A stretch of DNA of 64,000 bases from Eleusine coracana subsp. coracana (GCA_032690845.1 CM064430.1:48519882-48583881); one strand, 5' to 3'; positions 1-12,074 are shown, counted from the first letter of the stretch. Numbers and translations: made by a program. Notes: generated by a model from the letters alone, not told the origin.

Positions 1-414
1 TTGGTCTTATTTTCGGTCTTACGCCGACTAGCAACTAAGGCATAAAACTTCTTTGCTACATGACAGATTGCCACTACACTAAACCCAGAGCCAAAGTTGC
101 GAGAGGTCATGTGTTGATTGGTTCTGATTGCTACGCAAGAATAATTATGACCGATATTATTGCGGCAGACTAAGCTTCGAGCTCTTTATATTTTGTCCTA
201 AGTATCCTATGCTGGATCAGTCTGGTTGCTAACACGCGAATACGCTGCTATGCGCCAGTCGGTTTACTTACAGGAGAAAAATGGATACACACTTGACTTT
301 TTAGTCAACTGATTTGTTTGGCTTATAAAAATAAGTTTTCAAGCAAACAATGTTAATTATAACTAATCATTTTTATTTCCTTTATTGTCAGGAACATTCA
401 ACATAGAGTGATTT

Positions 415-640
415 TCTCACCTTCGTTGGTCGACCATGCCAGTTTCGACTGCCTCCATAGGTCGGCTTACAACTCCGACCGTTCTCATTGGTCGGCCACG
501 CCAGCTCCGATCGCCTTTATCGGTCGGCTTACAGCTCTGACTGATTTCACCGGTCGACTACATTAGCTCTGACTGCCGCCGTCAGTCTGCCACATCATAT
601 CTGACAACCACCATCGGTCGGCCATATGTCAGACTGTCGG
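415..640. repeat. GGTCGGC-type degenerate minisatellite in T1 spacer
   Basis: About five imperfect units of roughly 40 bp follow one another. Each carries a GGTCGGC or GGTCGAC core followed by an AGCTC(C/T)GACTG-like half. The word CGGTCGGC also recurs. The array lies in non-coding element DNA and encodes nothing plausible. Confidence 0.6.
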
Positions 641-1024
641 CTCCACTCGGTCATCATGATTTTGAGTGATTTCTACTTTGTTAGCAGTCGGCAGCTACAA
701 CAACCTTGGTTGCCTTCTTCACTCGACCTTATTGTCATGAATTAAGTACCGCTGCCACTCAGACATGATATTCTGAGTTGAGCGCGACCGACACTCATAA
801 CGGCGATTGTCTCGTGGGCTTCTTTGAAGAGAAGCACTTTATATCAAATTTATGGTTGATGCCATAATATATAAATATATGATTTGATGATCATATGACA
901 GTGGCTTGATGGTCACTCTAACAAATGTGCTTCTTTGATGAGAAGTGCATGCCATAATCATTCAAAGCATGATTTGATGACCATGGTTCTATGACTTGAT
1001 GGTCATATACGCAAAATATCGAGC

Positions 1025-1480
1025 ATCACTCGACTGATTGAAGTCAGTCTATAATAGTGAAAATAAAGCTCAAAGATATGAGTGATTACAATTCTTAAGG
1101 AAAAGTTACTTAATCATGATTGAAGTCATGGTAACTTAGTACTTGGCTATGATTGATGTCATAAAGCCTCGATTCATTCGGTTGTGATTGAAATCACCCG
1201 TTTAGAACATAATCATTCAGCTGTGATTGAAGTCACCCATTTGATTCATAAATCACTCATAGGCCACTCGGCCAAAGACTATGTCATTTGTCTATGATTG
1301 ATGTCATAAGCCTACGTTCACTCGGTTGTTATTGATGTCACCCGAATATATTATATAGCACTCGGCAATGATTGAAGTCATTGGTTTGAGTCATCTGCCA
1401 CTCAGCGGTGATTGAAGTCACTCGACTAAGTCATTTATCACTCGATAATGATTGATGCCATTCTACTTAGTTATTTATCA
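1025..1480. repeat. TGATTGA(A/T)GTCA repeat array in T1 spacer
   Basis: About ten copies of a core TGATTGAAGTCA or TGATTGATGTCA recur at roughly 35-65 bp spacing, most flanked by a CACTCGG-like word. Several copies sit in short inverted contexts, for example CATGATTGAAGTCATG near 1117. Related TTGATGGTCA words occur just upstream (900-1010). Confidence 0.65.
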
Positions 1481-1764
1481 CTTAGATTTGATGATTTGAG
1501 TGATTTCTCCTTAAAGAGAGCCAATACGACTATTCTTGTTTTGGACTCTTGTATTATTTGTAGTTTCCAAATGATACAAGATTCGGGGGCTACACCTAAT
1601 TAAGTGCATCTAATCGGTGCATCAGATGACTTCTCGAAGACATTTTCAGATCTCTGAGATTCTCACAAGCTCGCTGATACAAAGCTGAAGCATTCTATAT
1701 GGCATAAACCAGTCGGGAAGCTACTAAAGACTAGCATCAAGCTTGCAAGACTCTCGAGGGCTTC

Positions 1765-2278
1765 TGTCGATGACCTATACCCGGGGTACCTCACATAGAA
1801 GGAAAGTGGAGGTAGACTCCTACTAGGATAAGAGCAGTAGACCGACTAGGACTCTGCCATGTAACCCTGTCCCCCCCCCCCCAAGATATATAAGGAGGGA
1901 CAGGGGTCCTCCTCAAGGGACAACTAGAAATCGACAAGACAAGTTCTACAAGCTGAACTACAAGTTCTCAAGTAGACAAGACATAGGACAATTAGACAAG
2001 TCCTCAACTAGAGATCCCGCAAGGGACATAGATTAGACATACAACTAGACATCATCGTCTAGGACTACCCTTCTCGTCTAGATCTTTAGGTCTAGACATA
2101 TCAATACAAATACCACAGAACAGAGGACGTAGGGTTTTTATCCTCCGGGAGGCCCAAACCTGTCTAAATCGGCGTCTTGTGTTACCATCGTCTCTTGATC
2201 TCGCGCATACCCCTATCCTACTTATAAATACACATAGATGAACTACCCTATGTCTATTGCCGAGGTTAAGTCTCAACA
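1765..2278 (+). repeat. LTR of Tat-like element T1 (3' LTR)
   Basis: The 514 bp LTR starts TGTCGATGACC and ends CTCAACA. It contains a run of 12 C (1871-1882), a TATA box, and a block around 2127-2185 (GGACGTAGGG, then CCTCCGGGAGG, then CCTGTCTAAA) that also occurs in the LARD LTRs and, more diverged, in the G3 LTR. Immediately after it, TTATG (2279-2283) continues as G5 LTR sequence identical to that at 8019, so T1 is inserted in the G5 left LTR. TTATG is the expected target duplication; the partner copy would lie left of the window. Confidence 0.75.
1887..1894 (+). promoter_or_regulatory. TATA box of T1 LTR
   Basis: TATATAAG followed by GAGGGACAGGGG. The same TATATAAGGAGGGGCAGGGG arrangement marks the promoter in all four LARD LTRs, which supports the + orientation of T1. 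Confidence 0.6.
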
Positions 2279-2966
2279 TTATGAGAATTATGCCTTCTGA
2301 GTGTCAGAAAGGCTCACAACCCGAATTTGAAAAATATAGGGTGTGACAAACTACCCCCTTAAAAGGAATCTCGTCCTGAGATTCAAAGATAGTGGAACCT
2401 AGAAATTTTAACATACAAGACAATAGTTTGTAAAGATCAAAAGGAAATAATGGAATGGACAATGAATGATGAGCTAAAGAATTATGAATGTGAAAATAGG
2501 ACCACACTATATGCATCAAAGATTGTAGATAGGTTTCAAGGATAAAATGTTGACCAAGGAAGTATAGGCTCAAACAACCTAAAACAATCATAACACACAA
2601 TCACTCATTACTCTATAAACAATAGTCTATGCTGACATCCATTGCTTCGTGTCTTGTTGTGGCTGAAGTATTTCACTTCTCTTATTGAAAGTCTTTAGCG
2701 CCTTGTCTTATTGCTCTTGTTGTCATGATGATGACCTTCGTGGTGGTGATTTGATCAAACCGAAACAAGTTTTGGAGTCAACATACAAAATATTAATAAC
2801 CTAAATTAATTTATTTAATTTAGAAAATAGCCCTTTTACCTAAAATAAATTATAATTCTCTAATTCTCTAATTAATTTATAATAAAATTTTAATCTATTA
2901 TAAAAAATATTGAAATTTAGTGGAATTGGGTCACAAACCAAAATTTTGAAATTTTGGGGTGTGACA
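2279..2966 (-). repeat. G5 3' LTR, U3 portion (reverse strand)
   Basis: On the minus strand the LTR begins TGTCACACCCC at 2966. About 600 bp further in, at 2348, a second LTR-like start (TGTCACACCC) is preceded by a polypurine-like AAGGGGGTAGTT (2360-2349). The outer border is followed by another polypurine tract at 2967-2980 (AAGAGGGGTAGTAT on the minus strand), which fixes 2966 as the edge used for this copy. Confidence 0.75.
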
Positions 2967-3982
2967 ATACTACCCCTCTTAACAGGAATCTTGCCCCGAG
3001 ATTTTACGTGGTTAGCAAGAAAAAGTTAGAGGTAGGTTCAATTTCCATTCTCCATCTTGAACACAATTCACTTGATTGATCGGTTTTGCTTACTCTTGCA
3101 ACTTCTCTAGCGAAAATCTTGACGTCCTTCTTTTAGTACATCTTAGTCTTCCAGAGGGTCACCTTGAGGTTTGTTCGCTTGAATCTAGCAGTCATGTGTT
3201 GCCCTTCTCCTTGAGGAGATCATGAAGTTATGATTGATGACTAGAGCAAGGGTAAGGGTTAACTTTCTCGGGTCTTGGCGTCCTCTTGTCGGTGCTACAT
3301 CCGAGGTCTATAATGGTTGAGTTCGACATCTCTTGGATTTGGTTAGGTCATAAGAGGCTAGAATAGACTAGAGTGAAGGTAAGATAGCAAAGAATAGAGG
3401 GGGACGTTACCCCAACTAAACTAAACCTAGGTATAACTAATGATGTGATAACAAAGGTAAATGCTTTGCAAGCACACCAACACTCAATCAAAGATCCAAC
3501 TCAAACATAGCACACCACAAGCAACACAAGCATATAGTTAGCAACGTCGTTCTATCTAGCAATTATTATCCTAAGGTGGGAAGGGTCCTAAATCATGATT
3601 ATTCGTAAGATCCTTCTTCAGGTTTGATGCGGAGTGCTGGCCAATGTTCTTGGTGTTGTGAAGAGTCTTCAAGTTTGACTTCCAATCTTCTGCTTTATGT
3701 TGAGTAGAACCAGCTTGTAAAATCTTCAATGTCGTCCATTTGTTCGGGATAGTTCTAGTCGACCAAACTAATATTTTGAAAGGGAAAAGAAATAATAGAA
3801 ATAGCATTTTGTCAAACATTTGAAAATAGACAAGTAAAGAGAAAATAAGAACAAAGGATAGAAGAGTTTTATTTCTTTGTACAGACAAAAGTTTTCCAAA
3901 TACTAGTTTTGAAAATAGAACCTTTGACCTGGTCATTCTATCTAGGCTTGCGTCCGATGATCGATATAGCTCTGATACCACT
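2967..3982 (-). other. G5 interior (non-coding)
   Basis: About 1 kb between polypurine tract and primer site. The longest frame (3571-3981, 136 codons, minus) opens with a GTG inside the primer site and shows no gag, protease, RT or integrase motif, so I do not call it a gene. Just inside the polypurine tract is a degenerate hairpin (2986-3004) equivalent to the better one at 8106-8124. Confidence 0.6.
3969..3980 (-). other. Primer binding site of G5 (tRNA-Met type)
   Basis: Minus strand TGGTATCAGAGC, two bases after the LTR end GGGTGTGACA. The same primer site is used by C1 and G1 and is complementary to the initiator Met tRNA 3' end (established for many plant LTR elements). Confidence 0.85.
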
Positions 3983-6900
3983 TGTCACACCCGGTTCCAA
4001 CGACCAAAACTGAATGCATCTGTATGCGTGTCCATGATCAAGTTTTCACACACATAGGACAATTATTGTGATAAAAGAATAATATCTTTATTAAATTGAT
4101 AACATTATTACAAGGGTGACCCATAGGTCAAAAGAAAAAGATTACATTACAGCGGAATAAACTAAGCATTGACATACTTCAGCTCCCACAGGAAGTCAAC
4201 CGGAAGACCGCATGCCTAGTCTCCTCCATCGTCTTCATAGTGTACCATACTTCTCCTGTAGCTGAGCAGCAATGTGGTATATAGCAAGGGTGAGTACGTG
4301 CCGTACTCAGCAAGTGGGGGAAAAGATGACATGGGGCTAAAGACAAGGAAGACTTAATGGGGTTTATAGCATGATCTTTTAATTCCCTAAAGCATTCTAA
4401 TTACTAGGTGGGGTCATCCCAACCCTCAACCCACATGGTACTATCCAATCCATGTCCGAACCATCCAACCATCCTAACCATTCCAACCCATAACCAACTA
4501 ATCTTGTGAGGATTCTAGGCCGCTCGTGACCGTGAGCACGGCTATCATGATAGTTTGATACTCTGCAGAGTTTGTACCACTTTATCCACAAGTCGTGATT
4601 TCGTCCCCTATTGCCAGGTGGACTAGAGTCTCCATGTTGCCATGCCAGCCAAGCACTAGCACACTTCCTTTGGTGTGCGGCCAGGAGATCACTACGAGGC
4701 TTTTCTAAAGGGTCTCCCAGTACATGCTAGCCACTAAGGTTCCACTCCCGTCCATAAGTGATAGCCCATCAACAAGCAGCTCATCACCCTAGGAGCCCCA
4801 TCTTGAGCCATTCGGATACAAGGACAGTCCTCTCGACTTCCATTCCCCGCTCCACCAAAATGCTACACCGACACTGGGAGAACTCCTAATTAATCAGCCA
4901 AGCTGTTCCATAGCAGCCTTGTGATGGCACTGTTGTCCTGGGTCATTGCTCTAAGAACCGGTTCCTAGGATCTACAACAAGCCTACCACCACCAACAATG
5001 TGCCCACGACACCACATCCATTCCTTCCGGCTTCCATAGATCCCTAAGTCCATGTTGCTAACATAAATTACCATTCCACCCATGAAGTGACATAGTTCAT
5101 TAATCAAGGTTAATATTAACCCAACATAGCACAAGCAACCTAAGCATTATCTACCGACAACCAACCGACCAACTAGTTCAAGGCGACAAAGAAAAGGATA
5201 AAGCAATACTAGGGAAAACCCTAAGAATAGGTACCCATTCAATTGACACAAGCATGCATTTCTATAATAAATATTATAATAGATACAAGATGCATCAAGG
5301 ACACTTGCCGCAAATGATGTTGTTGTTCTATGATTATCGATTGTCTGACTTTATCTTCACGATTCCTTCTCCCATTTTCAAGCGCACACCTATTCACACA
5401 CATCAATAACAAACATACATACTAAGGATAATATGCAACAACAGGGACTAATCATGAGATATGAAGCGGGGCACAAGGAGCTCACCAAGGTTTATGCAAT
5501 GGCAGAAAGCCTCGCTGCCACGGGTGATGGTGCAAGGTGGATAAAAACATAGCAAGGAGTGGCGACGTCGACATCGATGATGTCTAAATGATATGATGAT
5601 GGCATCCTATAGAGCATGGAACAGTAAGTTTAGTGCTGTTGTTTGTTATAACCCGAGTCAAAGGAAACAATAGCAAAATTCTTACAATTGGTGAAGAGAT
5701 TTCAGGCATGGCAGAACAAATATTCATGCAAAGACAAACACGTTCCCGTAGCTTGGCTGAAGTAATCAAAGAAGTAGTTTAACAATCATATGAAAATATA
5801 TCAGGAACATGATCTCAACATGATGAATTGGATGGAACGCAAGCGGGAAATCAGATCAAGGAGCTGAATCATGTTGGACCTGCACAGCGGTAGTTGACAC
5901 GCCATTCGCGTTCCTAGGAGAATAGGACATGATCTTGATGAACCGTCAGGTAGAGATGGAAAGGACTTATGGGAACATGCTCTGGTATGATGCGTGCATC
6001 CAAAAAAAATCAAGGAATAGCTTAGAATCATTGGGGAATTCTAGTCGCACACGCTGAACACGACCAGAACACATTTCAGCATCCCAATGCAGACATCACG
6101 ACAAAGATGTGCACGTTCCCGAAGATAGGATACTGGTCCAAAGGAAATAATTGAACATAAACATTTATAGGTGTCGGGAACATGGCTGAGACATGGTTAT
6201 TTTATATAGAATTCACCTAAATGAGAGATTGAATGAGTCGATTGTGATGAGGTCATGCAGTGGCAGTTCGAGTGCCAAAGGCGTGCCTGGAGGCGTCAGG
6301 CTAGATTTTGGCAAACCATTGGGTGTACACGTGCTTGGTTTCCTGGAACACATGGTGGATATGGTTTTGTATCACGGAACCATCAGAATAAGGACAAATA
6401 GGAGAGTAATTACCAATGCGCGTGCTGGATGTACTCGGAACAGAGACTAGTGTTAATTGAAAACATGATCCTGCTCGTATCACTTCTCCTATGGGATTAA
6501 ATGTTGGATATGTTGTAGCAGAAATAGTGGATCACTCTCTATAGAAATTTGGGTGCATTTTGTTGGGTGGATCATCGGGAACGTTGATTGAAACATGGGG
6601 CGTCAAGAGTGGTCAAGGCAGACGAACGGAGATGAAGTCGACTTGAAGGGATGGAAATGAAGGTGAGGGGGCAAGGGAGCTCGTCAGCCAGACCAAGGGG
6701 CATCCTGGTGTGACTTAAGAGGCCTAGGGAGGGGAGAGGAAAGGGTAGGGAAGGGAGGAGAGAGAGGCCAAGAGGCAAGCAAAACTGTCCAGCCATGAAT
6801 GGTTCGAGTTATGAGCACTATGGTTGATGTTTCTTCTCCTGAAAGTGCGAATTGATGGGAGACATAGTTAGCAACTGGCTTTGATCATAGACCAACGTGG

Positions 6901-8696
6901 GTGCTGGTTCTATTGAGCACAAACTGAAACTTAGTTCACCGGCAAGTTCAATGATTTATTAGGTCACGTGTGCTGCTAATTTGTGCCAATACCAGGACAA
7001 GAAATAAAGAGTCTGGTCACTAGCTTGCATCCGAATTGTTGTCATCTCTTGTAGTGTGGCTGCTTGTTAGTGATTAAGGAACGACATGAACATGAATATT
7101 CATGATGATGTGGGATATGAGAACATCATGGTAATTTGGGCAGAAATTCGACTGATTTGGAGATAACAGGGTTGAAAGATAGCAAGGTCATGCTATAGCA
7201 GATCAAATGCCATAAGCGTTCCTAGGAGTGTCATAGAAGATCTCGAGGAGTACTCCTGCGAGTAGCAAGAGCGCTTCATGGGACAGGGTACGGTACAAGG
7301 AGTTCATCAAGAAGACATATAGATTGCAAAGAACAAGGAGGTCATTACCATTGCTTATGCTGAATGCAAACAAGTACGGAGCGTTGGACATGGCAAGTCA
7401 GATCCTGGTCACTTCAGGGCTTCAATGATGGCAAGATTTGGATATGAAACTGATAAAGACCAGGCGCACTTTCTGGTGAGGTTTGGTCGTGTAATGCCCA
7501 TTTGGCTGTTAGTTTCATCTCCTCTTTTGTGGGTATTGATAGATGAGCTAGGGGCAACAAAAATCTCTCATTAATTGGCTTGTGGATGATGTTTGTTGAG
7601 CACTAGCATGAGCCTAGTTCACTGCTTGGCCCATAAGAGCAAATGAAAGCATCGAGAGGAAGTGAATGAACATGATGTTGACGAGTTGGACATTCTGTGT
7701 AGTTGGAATACTAGCATAGTCTAGATTTTGTTGGACCTGGAATGAGCAAGACCAAGAACAAGAGAACACTCGCAGGCTCACAAGGATGGATGAATGAACT
7801 AGTTTTCATCGTGTGCAGTTATAGTGGGACAAAGTGTTAGACAAGGTTTTGATTTGGATATTGACCGCATTAGATAAGTCTATGCTTGGTTGGAAGAGAT
7901 ATTAAGCAAAGCTAGGAAAATCAAGGATGTGAGAATAAATAATAATGACAGTCGGTGTTTTAATAATTATAAGGTTAAGGGGAAAAAAGGGATGTGTGGA
8001 AGGATTCAAGTGAGAATATTATGAGAATTATGCCTTCTGAGTGTCAGAAAGGCTCACAACCCGAATTTGAAAAATATAGGGTGTGACAAACTACCCCCTT
8101 AAAAGGAATCTCGTCACGAGATTCAAAGATAGTGGGACCTAGAAATTTTAACATACAAGACAACAGTTTGTAAAGATTAAAAAGGAAATAATGGAATGGA
8201 CAATGAATGATGAGCTAAAGAATTATGAATGTGAAAATAGGACCACACTATATGCATCAAAGATTGTAGATAGGTTCCAAGGATAAAATGAAGGATAGGC
8301 TCAAACAACCTAAAATAATCATAACACACAATCACTCATTACTCTACAAACAATAGTCTACGCTTACATCCATTGCTTTGTGTCTTGTTGTGGCTGAAGT
8401 ACTTCACTTCTCTTATTGAAAGTCTTTAGCGCCTTGTCTTATTGCTCTTGTTGTCGTGATGATGACCTTCGTGGTGGTGATTTGATCAAACCGAAACAAG
8501 TTTTGGAGTCAACATACAAAATATTAATAACCTAAATTAATTTATTTAATTTAGAAAATAGCCCTTTTGCCTAAAATAAATTATAATTCTCAAATTCTCT
8601 AATTAATTTATAATAAAATTTTAATCAATTATAAAAAATGTTGAAATTTAGTGGAATTGGGTCACAAACCAAAATTTGAAATTTTGGGGTGTGACA
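3983..8696 (-). repeat. G5 5' LTR (4.7 kb, reverse strand)
   Basis: On the minus strand it starts TGTCACACCCC at 8696 and ends GGGTGTGACA at 3983. The first ~600 bp (8696-8089) ends in a polypurine tract and hairpin and is followed by a second LTR start at 8088. The last ~1.4 kb (about 5320-3983) is homologous to the 3' parts of the G2 and G4 LTRs, including a TTGATGCAT-type box near 5300, palindromes at 4530-4570 and 4292-4308, and a TTTATTAAA-rich 3' end. The middle (about 5500-8018) matches nothing else in the window and has no credible coding frame. The length could include an old insertion that I cannot delimit. Confidence 0.65.
8089..8124 (-). other. Polypurine tract and hairpin embedded inside the G5 LTR
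   Basis: Minus strand: an 8 bp perfect stem GAATCTCG/CGAGATTC with a 3-base loop (8124-8106), then about a dozen bases on AAGGGGGTAGTT (8100-8089), then TGTCACACCC at 8088. This is the usual end of a Tekay-type interior plus an LTR start, but here it lies within an LTR. The left copy (2349-2384) has the same arrangement with one stem mismatch. Confidence 0.7.
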
Positions 8697-9751
8697 CGCT
8701 GCCATGGTGTCTTGTATCTCTTCACTTCATCAATAGTACGGCACTCTTCTACCTTTGGGCAAAACTTGAAAGAGTAGGGAGTCTCACTTATATCGAAGCT
8801 TATCTCACCACTCCCAACATCAATACTTGCTTTTGCTGTCCTCAAGAAGGGTGTGCCTAAGATCAACGGGGTCCTCGTCCTTTTATCCATATCAAGCACA
8901 TTAAAATCAACAGGGATGATGTGACCTCCAATTTGAACTAGCACATTCTCAGCAATTCCGTTAGGGAAGCGTACCGATTGGTCGGCTAACTCCAAACACA
9001 TACCTGTAGGCTCCAATTCATGCAAATTGAGACTTGTGAATATATGACGGGACATAACACTTACACTTGCTCCAAGATCACACAAGCACCTATGAAATAT
9101 CCTTGTTCCAATCATGCATTTGATGCTTGCTGATCCAGGGTCGGGTTTCTTCTCAAGTGCGACATCATTGATTGCCGTCGTAAGCTCTTTAGTAACCTTC
9201 ACAACCTCCTCAGAAACAAGAGACTTCTTGTTTTGCATCATGTCCTTAATGTACTTGGCATAGGTAGGTACTTGAATAGCATCAACAAAAGGGACATTGA
9301 TGTAGAGCTTCGTCATAATATCGACGAATCTTGCAAATTGCTCATCGTGTTGTCGCGCTCTTTCTATCTTCGTTAGCAGTTGAGTATCTAGGAACGTGGC
9401 AGGGCCATGCTCCTTTGTCTCCATGTTCATTTTTAGACCAGAGAGATCAACATCCTCCTCGCGCTGATCGGCACTTTCAGGGAGCCGATCGGTGCCGTCA
9501 GGACCGTCACGCCGATCAGCACCAGGTGTGCGCTGATCGGCGCGGGGCCTCTTTCCTCCCGCAGGGTGCTCTGGATCTTCTGTTTGTTTTCCTGACCTTG
9601 TAGCTGTTGCCTTCAATTGTTCTGCAGACTTTGTATTGCAAGGAATATCCCCTTTCTTGCCTTGAGTGGCTTGCAATAACTGTCCTATCTGTTGCTCCAT
9701 AATCTTGGTATGCTTCAAAATCTGTTTATTGGAGCTTCCAATTTCTATCAC
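8697..9751 (-). pseudogene. Athila-type gag-pol linker and aspartic protease (A1, truncated)
   Basis: Minus-strand frame from 9751. After a short start, residues ~55-97 form an Arg/Asp-rich linker with repeated ADQR/ADRR words that are the translation of a palindromic DNA repeat. Residues ~205-310 match a retropepsin of the Athila type: the catalytic stretch CDLGASVSVMS, then a flap-like region, then PLILGTPFLRTA, the usual (I/L)LG(R/T)PFL second motif. The protein would cleave the Gag-Pol polyprotein. The frame continues only to KRYKTPWQR before crossing at 8697 into G5 LTR sequence, so the last ~16 codons of the open frame (8696-8648) are not element protein. RT and beyond are absent. A stop separates it from the upstream gag frames. 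Confidence 0.8.
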
Positions 9752-9946
9752 CTTGTCATTAATTCCCTCAAGGACACGATCAAGCTCCTTGAATTTAGCT
9801 TGATTGTCCTTGTTGATCTTCTCTTGATCTTGGAAGAACTCATAACATTAGAGACGAAGTGGGTTAGAATTTTGCATGGATGAACTAGAAGAGAAAGAAC
9901 TCCTTTGCTGTTGATATTGGGGCTTCCATCCACTATTCTTCATATA

Positions 9947-11011
9947 TTATAGCATCTTCATCTCTTCAGGGCAATCTTTCTGCACATGACCAAATTCTCC
10001 ACACTCACCACAAGTGGAGCGTGATTCTGCTAGCTTGAGTGGCTCTTTCTTGGGGATATGAAGATTATTGTCCAACCTCCTTTGAATCGCGTCGAGGCAA
10101 TCTATAATCAAGTCTTCATGAGTCCTCTCAATCACACTCTTCGCCAATCCTTTTGAAGGTTGCAAATTCCTTGAACTTCTCTCACTATCCCACGATTGAT
10201 TTTCAACTAGCAACTTGATCAAATTCTTAGCTTCGGTGGGAGTTTTTGATATGAATGAACCTACAGCTGAAGCATCCAAGTGTTGACGAGATGGTTGATT
10301 CAATCCTGTGTAGAACCTCTCAACAACTTCTCCAACTGTCAGACCATGATGAGGGCATGCATCCTGGTACTCATTGTATCTCTCTCATGCTTCTCCAATG
10401 CTCTCATCAACATTCTGTGTAAATTCAAGAATCTTACTCTTCAAAGCTTGAGTCTTACCAGGAGGGAAGTACTTGGCCGAGAATTCAGCTGCTAATGTGT
10501 TCCACACCGTCTTTACTGGGTTTTCCAATCCATTGTACCATTGTTTGGGGTGTCAAACTAGACAGAAGGGGAACAGCCACACACGTGCTTGGTTTCCGTC
10601 CAATCCCGTTATCTTGAATGTACTGCAAACCTCATTGACGTGTTGCAAGTGATGATTGGGATCTTCCGAACCTGTGAACGGTTGTTGCGCCACTATTCCA
10701 ACATCTCTCTCCAATTGATACGGAAGTTGATCTTGAGCTTCTTGGAAATTTGTCTTGACAACATCAGCCAATTGAGGCTTGAGATGATTAACCATAGGTA
10801 ACTCTGCCATCTCCTCTTCTTCTTGATTTTGAACTGTGTCTTCTATTGTGAATAATGCTCGAGGGGTGGCGTGGACTGCTCCTCCAGCTAAATCTCCAAG
10901 TGACTTGCTTCTCTTCTCCGCTGTTCTCTTCTTGCGAAAGAGTCTTTCTGGATCATCGGTGTAATTACAAAGTTTGTTTGACTTAGAACTGTCCATACCT
11001 ATTAGTTTCAC
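9947..11011 (-). pseudogene. Athila-type gag (A1, broken)
   Basis: Minus strand. The N-terminal part (11011-10553) carries an acidic region and the conserved capsid stretch EDPNHHLQHVNEVC followed by ARVWLFPF, both typical of Athila Gag. The middle (10552-10304) is readable only with stops. The C-terminal part (10303-9947) ends with one CCHC zinc knuckle, CGECGEFGHVQKDC. Gag would form the particle and bind RNA through the knuckle. The breaks between the segments make it non-functional. A short Ser/Arg-rich frame (9933-9748) bridges it to the protease frame. Confidence 0.8.
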
Positions 11012-11102
11012 TTAACAGAATATATGTACTAAAGAGATAAGTAAAATTAAACACAATGACTAGACACTAATACATCAAACAATATTTAAAAACCTACTAT
11101 GG

Positions 11103-11120
11103 TCCTCGACAATGGTGCCA
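11103..11120 (-). other. Primer binding site of A1 (tRNA-Asp type)
   Basis: Minus strand TGGCACCATTGTCGAGGA. It differs by a few transitions from the TGGCGCC...GGGGA site used by Athila elements, complementary to the Asp tRNA 3' end. The A2 copy at 13603-13620 preserves the GC-rich version better. Confidence 0.75.
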
Positions 11121-12070
11121 AAAAAAGGGAAGCTTGTTGGTCATAACTATGCACCCACTTATATACCGCAAGAGGACGATGTACGATTGTAGCACTTTTT
11201 CCCTTGAATTGAGTATTCCAAGGTTTATCAAATCCACTGGAACCTTAGGGATAATTAAACAAAGTTAATAGTAAAAGATCTAGTCAAAGCTACTATCGAA
11301 TTCAGGTTGTATGAGGGGAGACTGGCCAGCGCAAAGGTGCGCTAGACAGCAAATCTATCGTTGCATCGATCGGCGCAGGTGTTGAGCCGATCAGCACACT
11401 GGTGAATCAATCATCGCATCGATCAGCGTAGTTGTTGAGCCGATCGACACACTGGTGAATCTAAGCTAGAGTGCGCCAGATACCTTGTAAGCCTAAGCTA
11501 TTAAGTGAGTAGCCAAGTATCTACTAGTGAGATCGTAACTAGAAAGTCTAATTGAATAGCATCATAATGGGTAATTACATGGATCAATGAAAACGTATAA
11601 TAAATAAGACCACCCTGCTTTCTGAGCGGCTCCCAATTTATCGCTGCCGAGAGGAAACCCTTAATCATGCGAGTATCTTACCCTACTCAACTATCCAATA
11701 GTGCTGCACAGACTTAGTGCTGTCACCGCTAATCCACACTACTAGCGTCATCAAGCAACCATAATCAATGCAATGTCCGAATACTATCCTAATCACCATG
11801 ATCAAGATAATATCTACTTACTTAGCCTAGAACTAAGCAATTGGAATAAGCACATGCATGATTATAGAATCAAGATAGACAAATCACCAAAACCATCATC
11901 AACATATTCAATCATCCTTGAGATACATAGATAAGATTTATCCCCGTCGAGATGGCCTACCTTGACGGATCAACTCTTAACACCAATGGTTCTTGAAACT
12001 CAACTAGAGATCTATTCTAACGGGGCGAGCCCCGGTGGCTCTAACTCACGGATCTGTTGTCTCTCTGTCG

Positions 12071-12074
<4 letters not shown>

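Larger units (their letters stand above)
1..1764 (+). mobile_element. Tat-like element T1, 3' non-coding spacer (partial)
   Basis: This is the 3' internal part of an LTR element whose 5' part lies left of the window. No reading frame is convincing. The sequence is AT-rich and built of degenerate short repeats. It ends in CTCGAGGGCTTC immediately before an LTR start at 1765, the same place where the LARD copies at 58 kb and 62.9 kb have a GGGCTAC tract before theirs. Short words such as CACTCGGC and GATTGAAGTCA recur, as in the LARD interiors. Long non-coding 3' spacers are known in Tat-lineage gypsy elements, so I assign it there by inference. Nothing host-derived was seen. Confidence 0.6.
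2279..8696 (-). mobile_element. G5: non-autonomous Ty3/gypsy element with compound long LTRs
   Basis: Reverse-strand element, left end lost under T1. Read on the minus strand it has a 5' LTR (8696 down to 3983), two bases, a tRNA-Met-type primer site (3980-3969), a ~1.0 kb interior, a polypurine tract (about 2980-2967), and a 3' LTR of which 2966-2279 is in the window. The duplicated 680 bp at 2279-2966 and 8019-8696 is nearly identical; the only clear difference I see is a ~10 bp gap near 8285. The interior encodes no gag or pol domain. The LTR is more than four times longer than the interior, so the element must have depended on proteins from relatives. The right end abuts Athila coding sequence at 8697. 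Confidence 0.75.

Noticed and set aside
1025..1480. Regularly spaced repeats as a CRISPR-like array
   Set aside because: Repeat units and spacers vary in length and sequence, and the context is a plant retroelement.
2304..2600. 98-codon minus-strand frame, repeated in part near 8100-8300
   Set aside because: It spans an LTR border and polypurine tract, and the second copy is broken by a 10 bp gap; not a gene.
3571..3981. 136-codon minus-strand frame in the G5 interior
   Set aside because: It starts with a GTG in the tRNA primer site, has no domain motif and no partner copy; probably chance in AT-rich sequence.
5584..7391. Short frames in the middle of the G5 LTR (61-85 codons)
   Set aside because: No motif, no second copy in the window to test conservation, and lengths expected by chance.
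8648..8696. C-terminal 16 codons of the Athila protease frame
   Set aside because: They are read-through into the G5 LTR after the insertion point at 8697.
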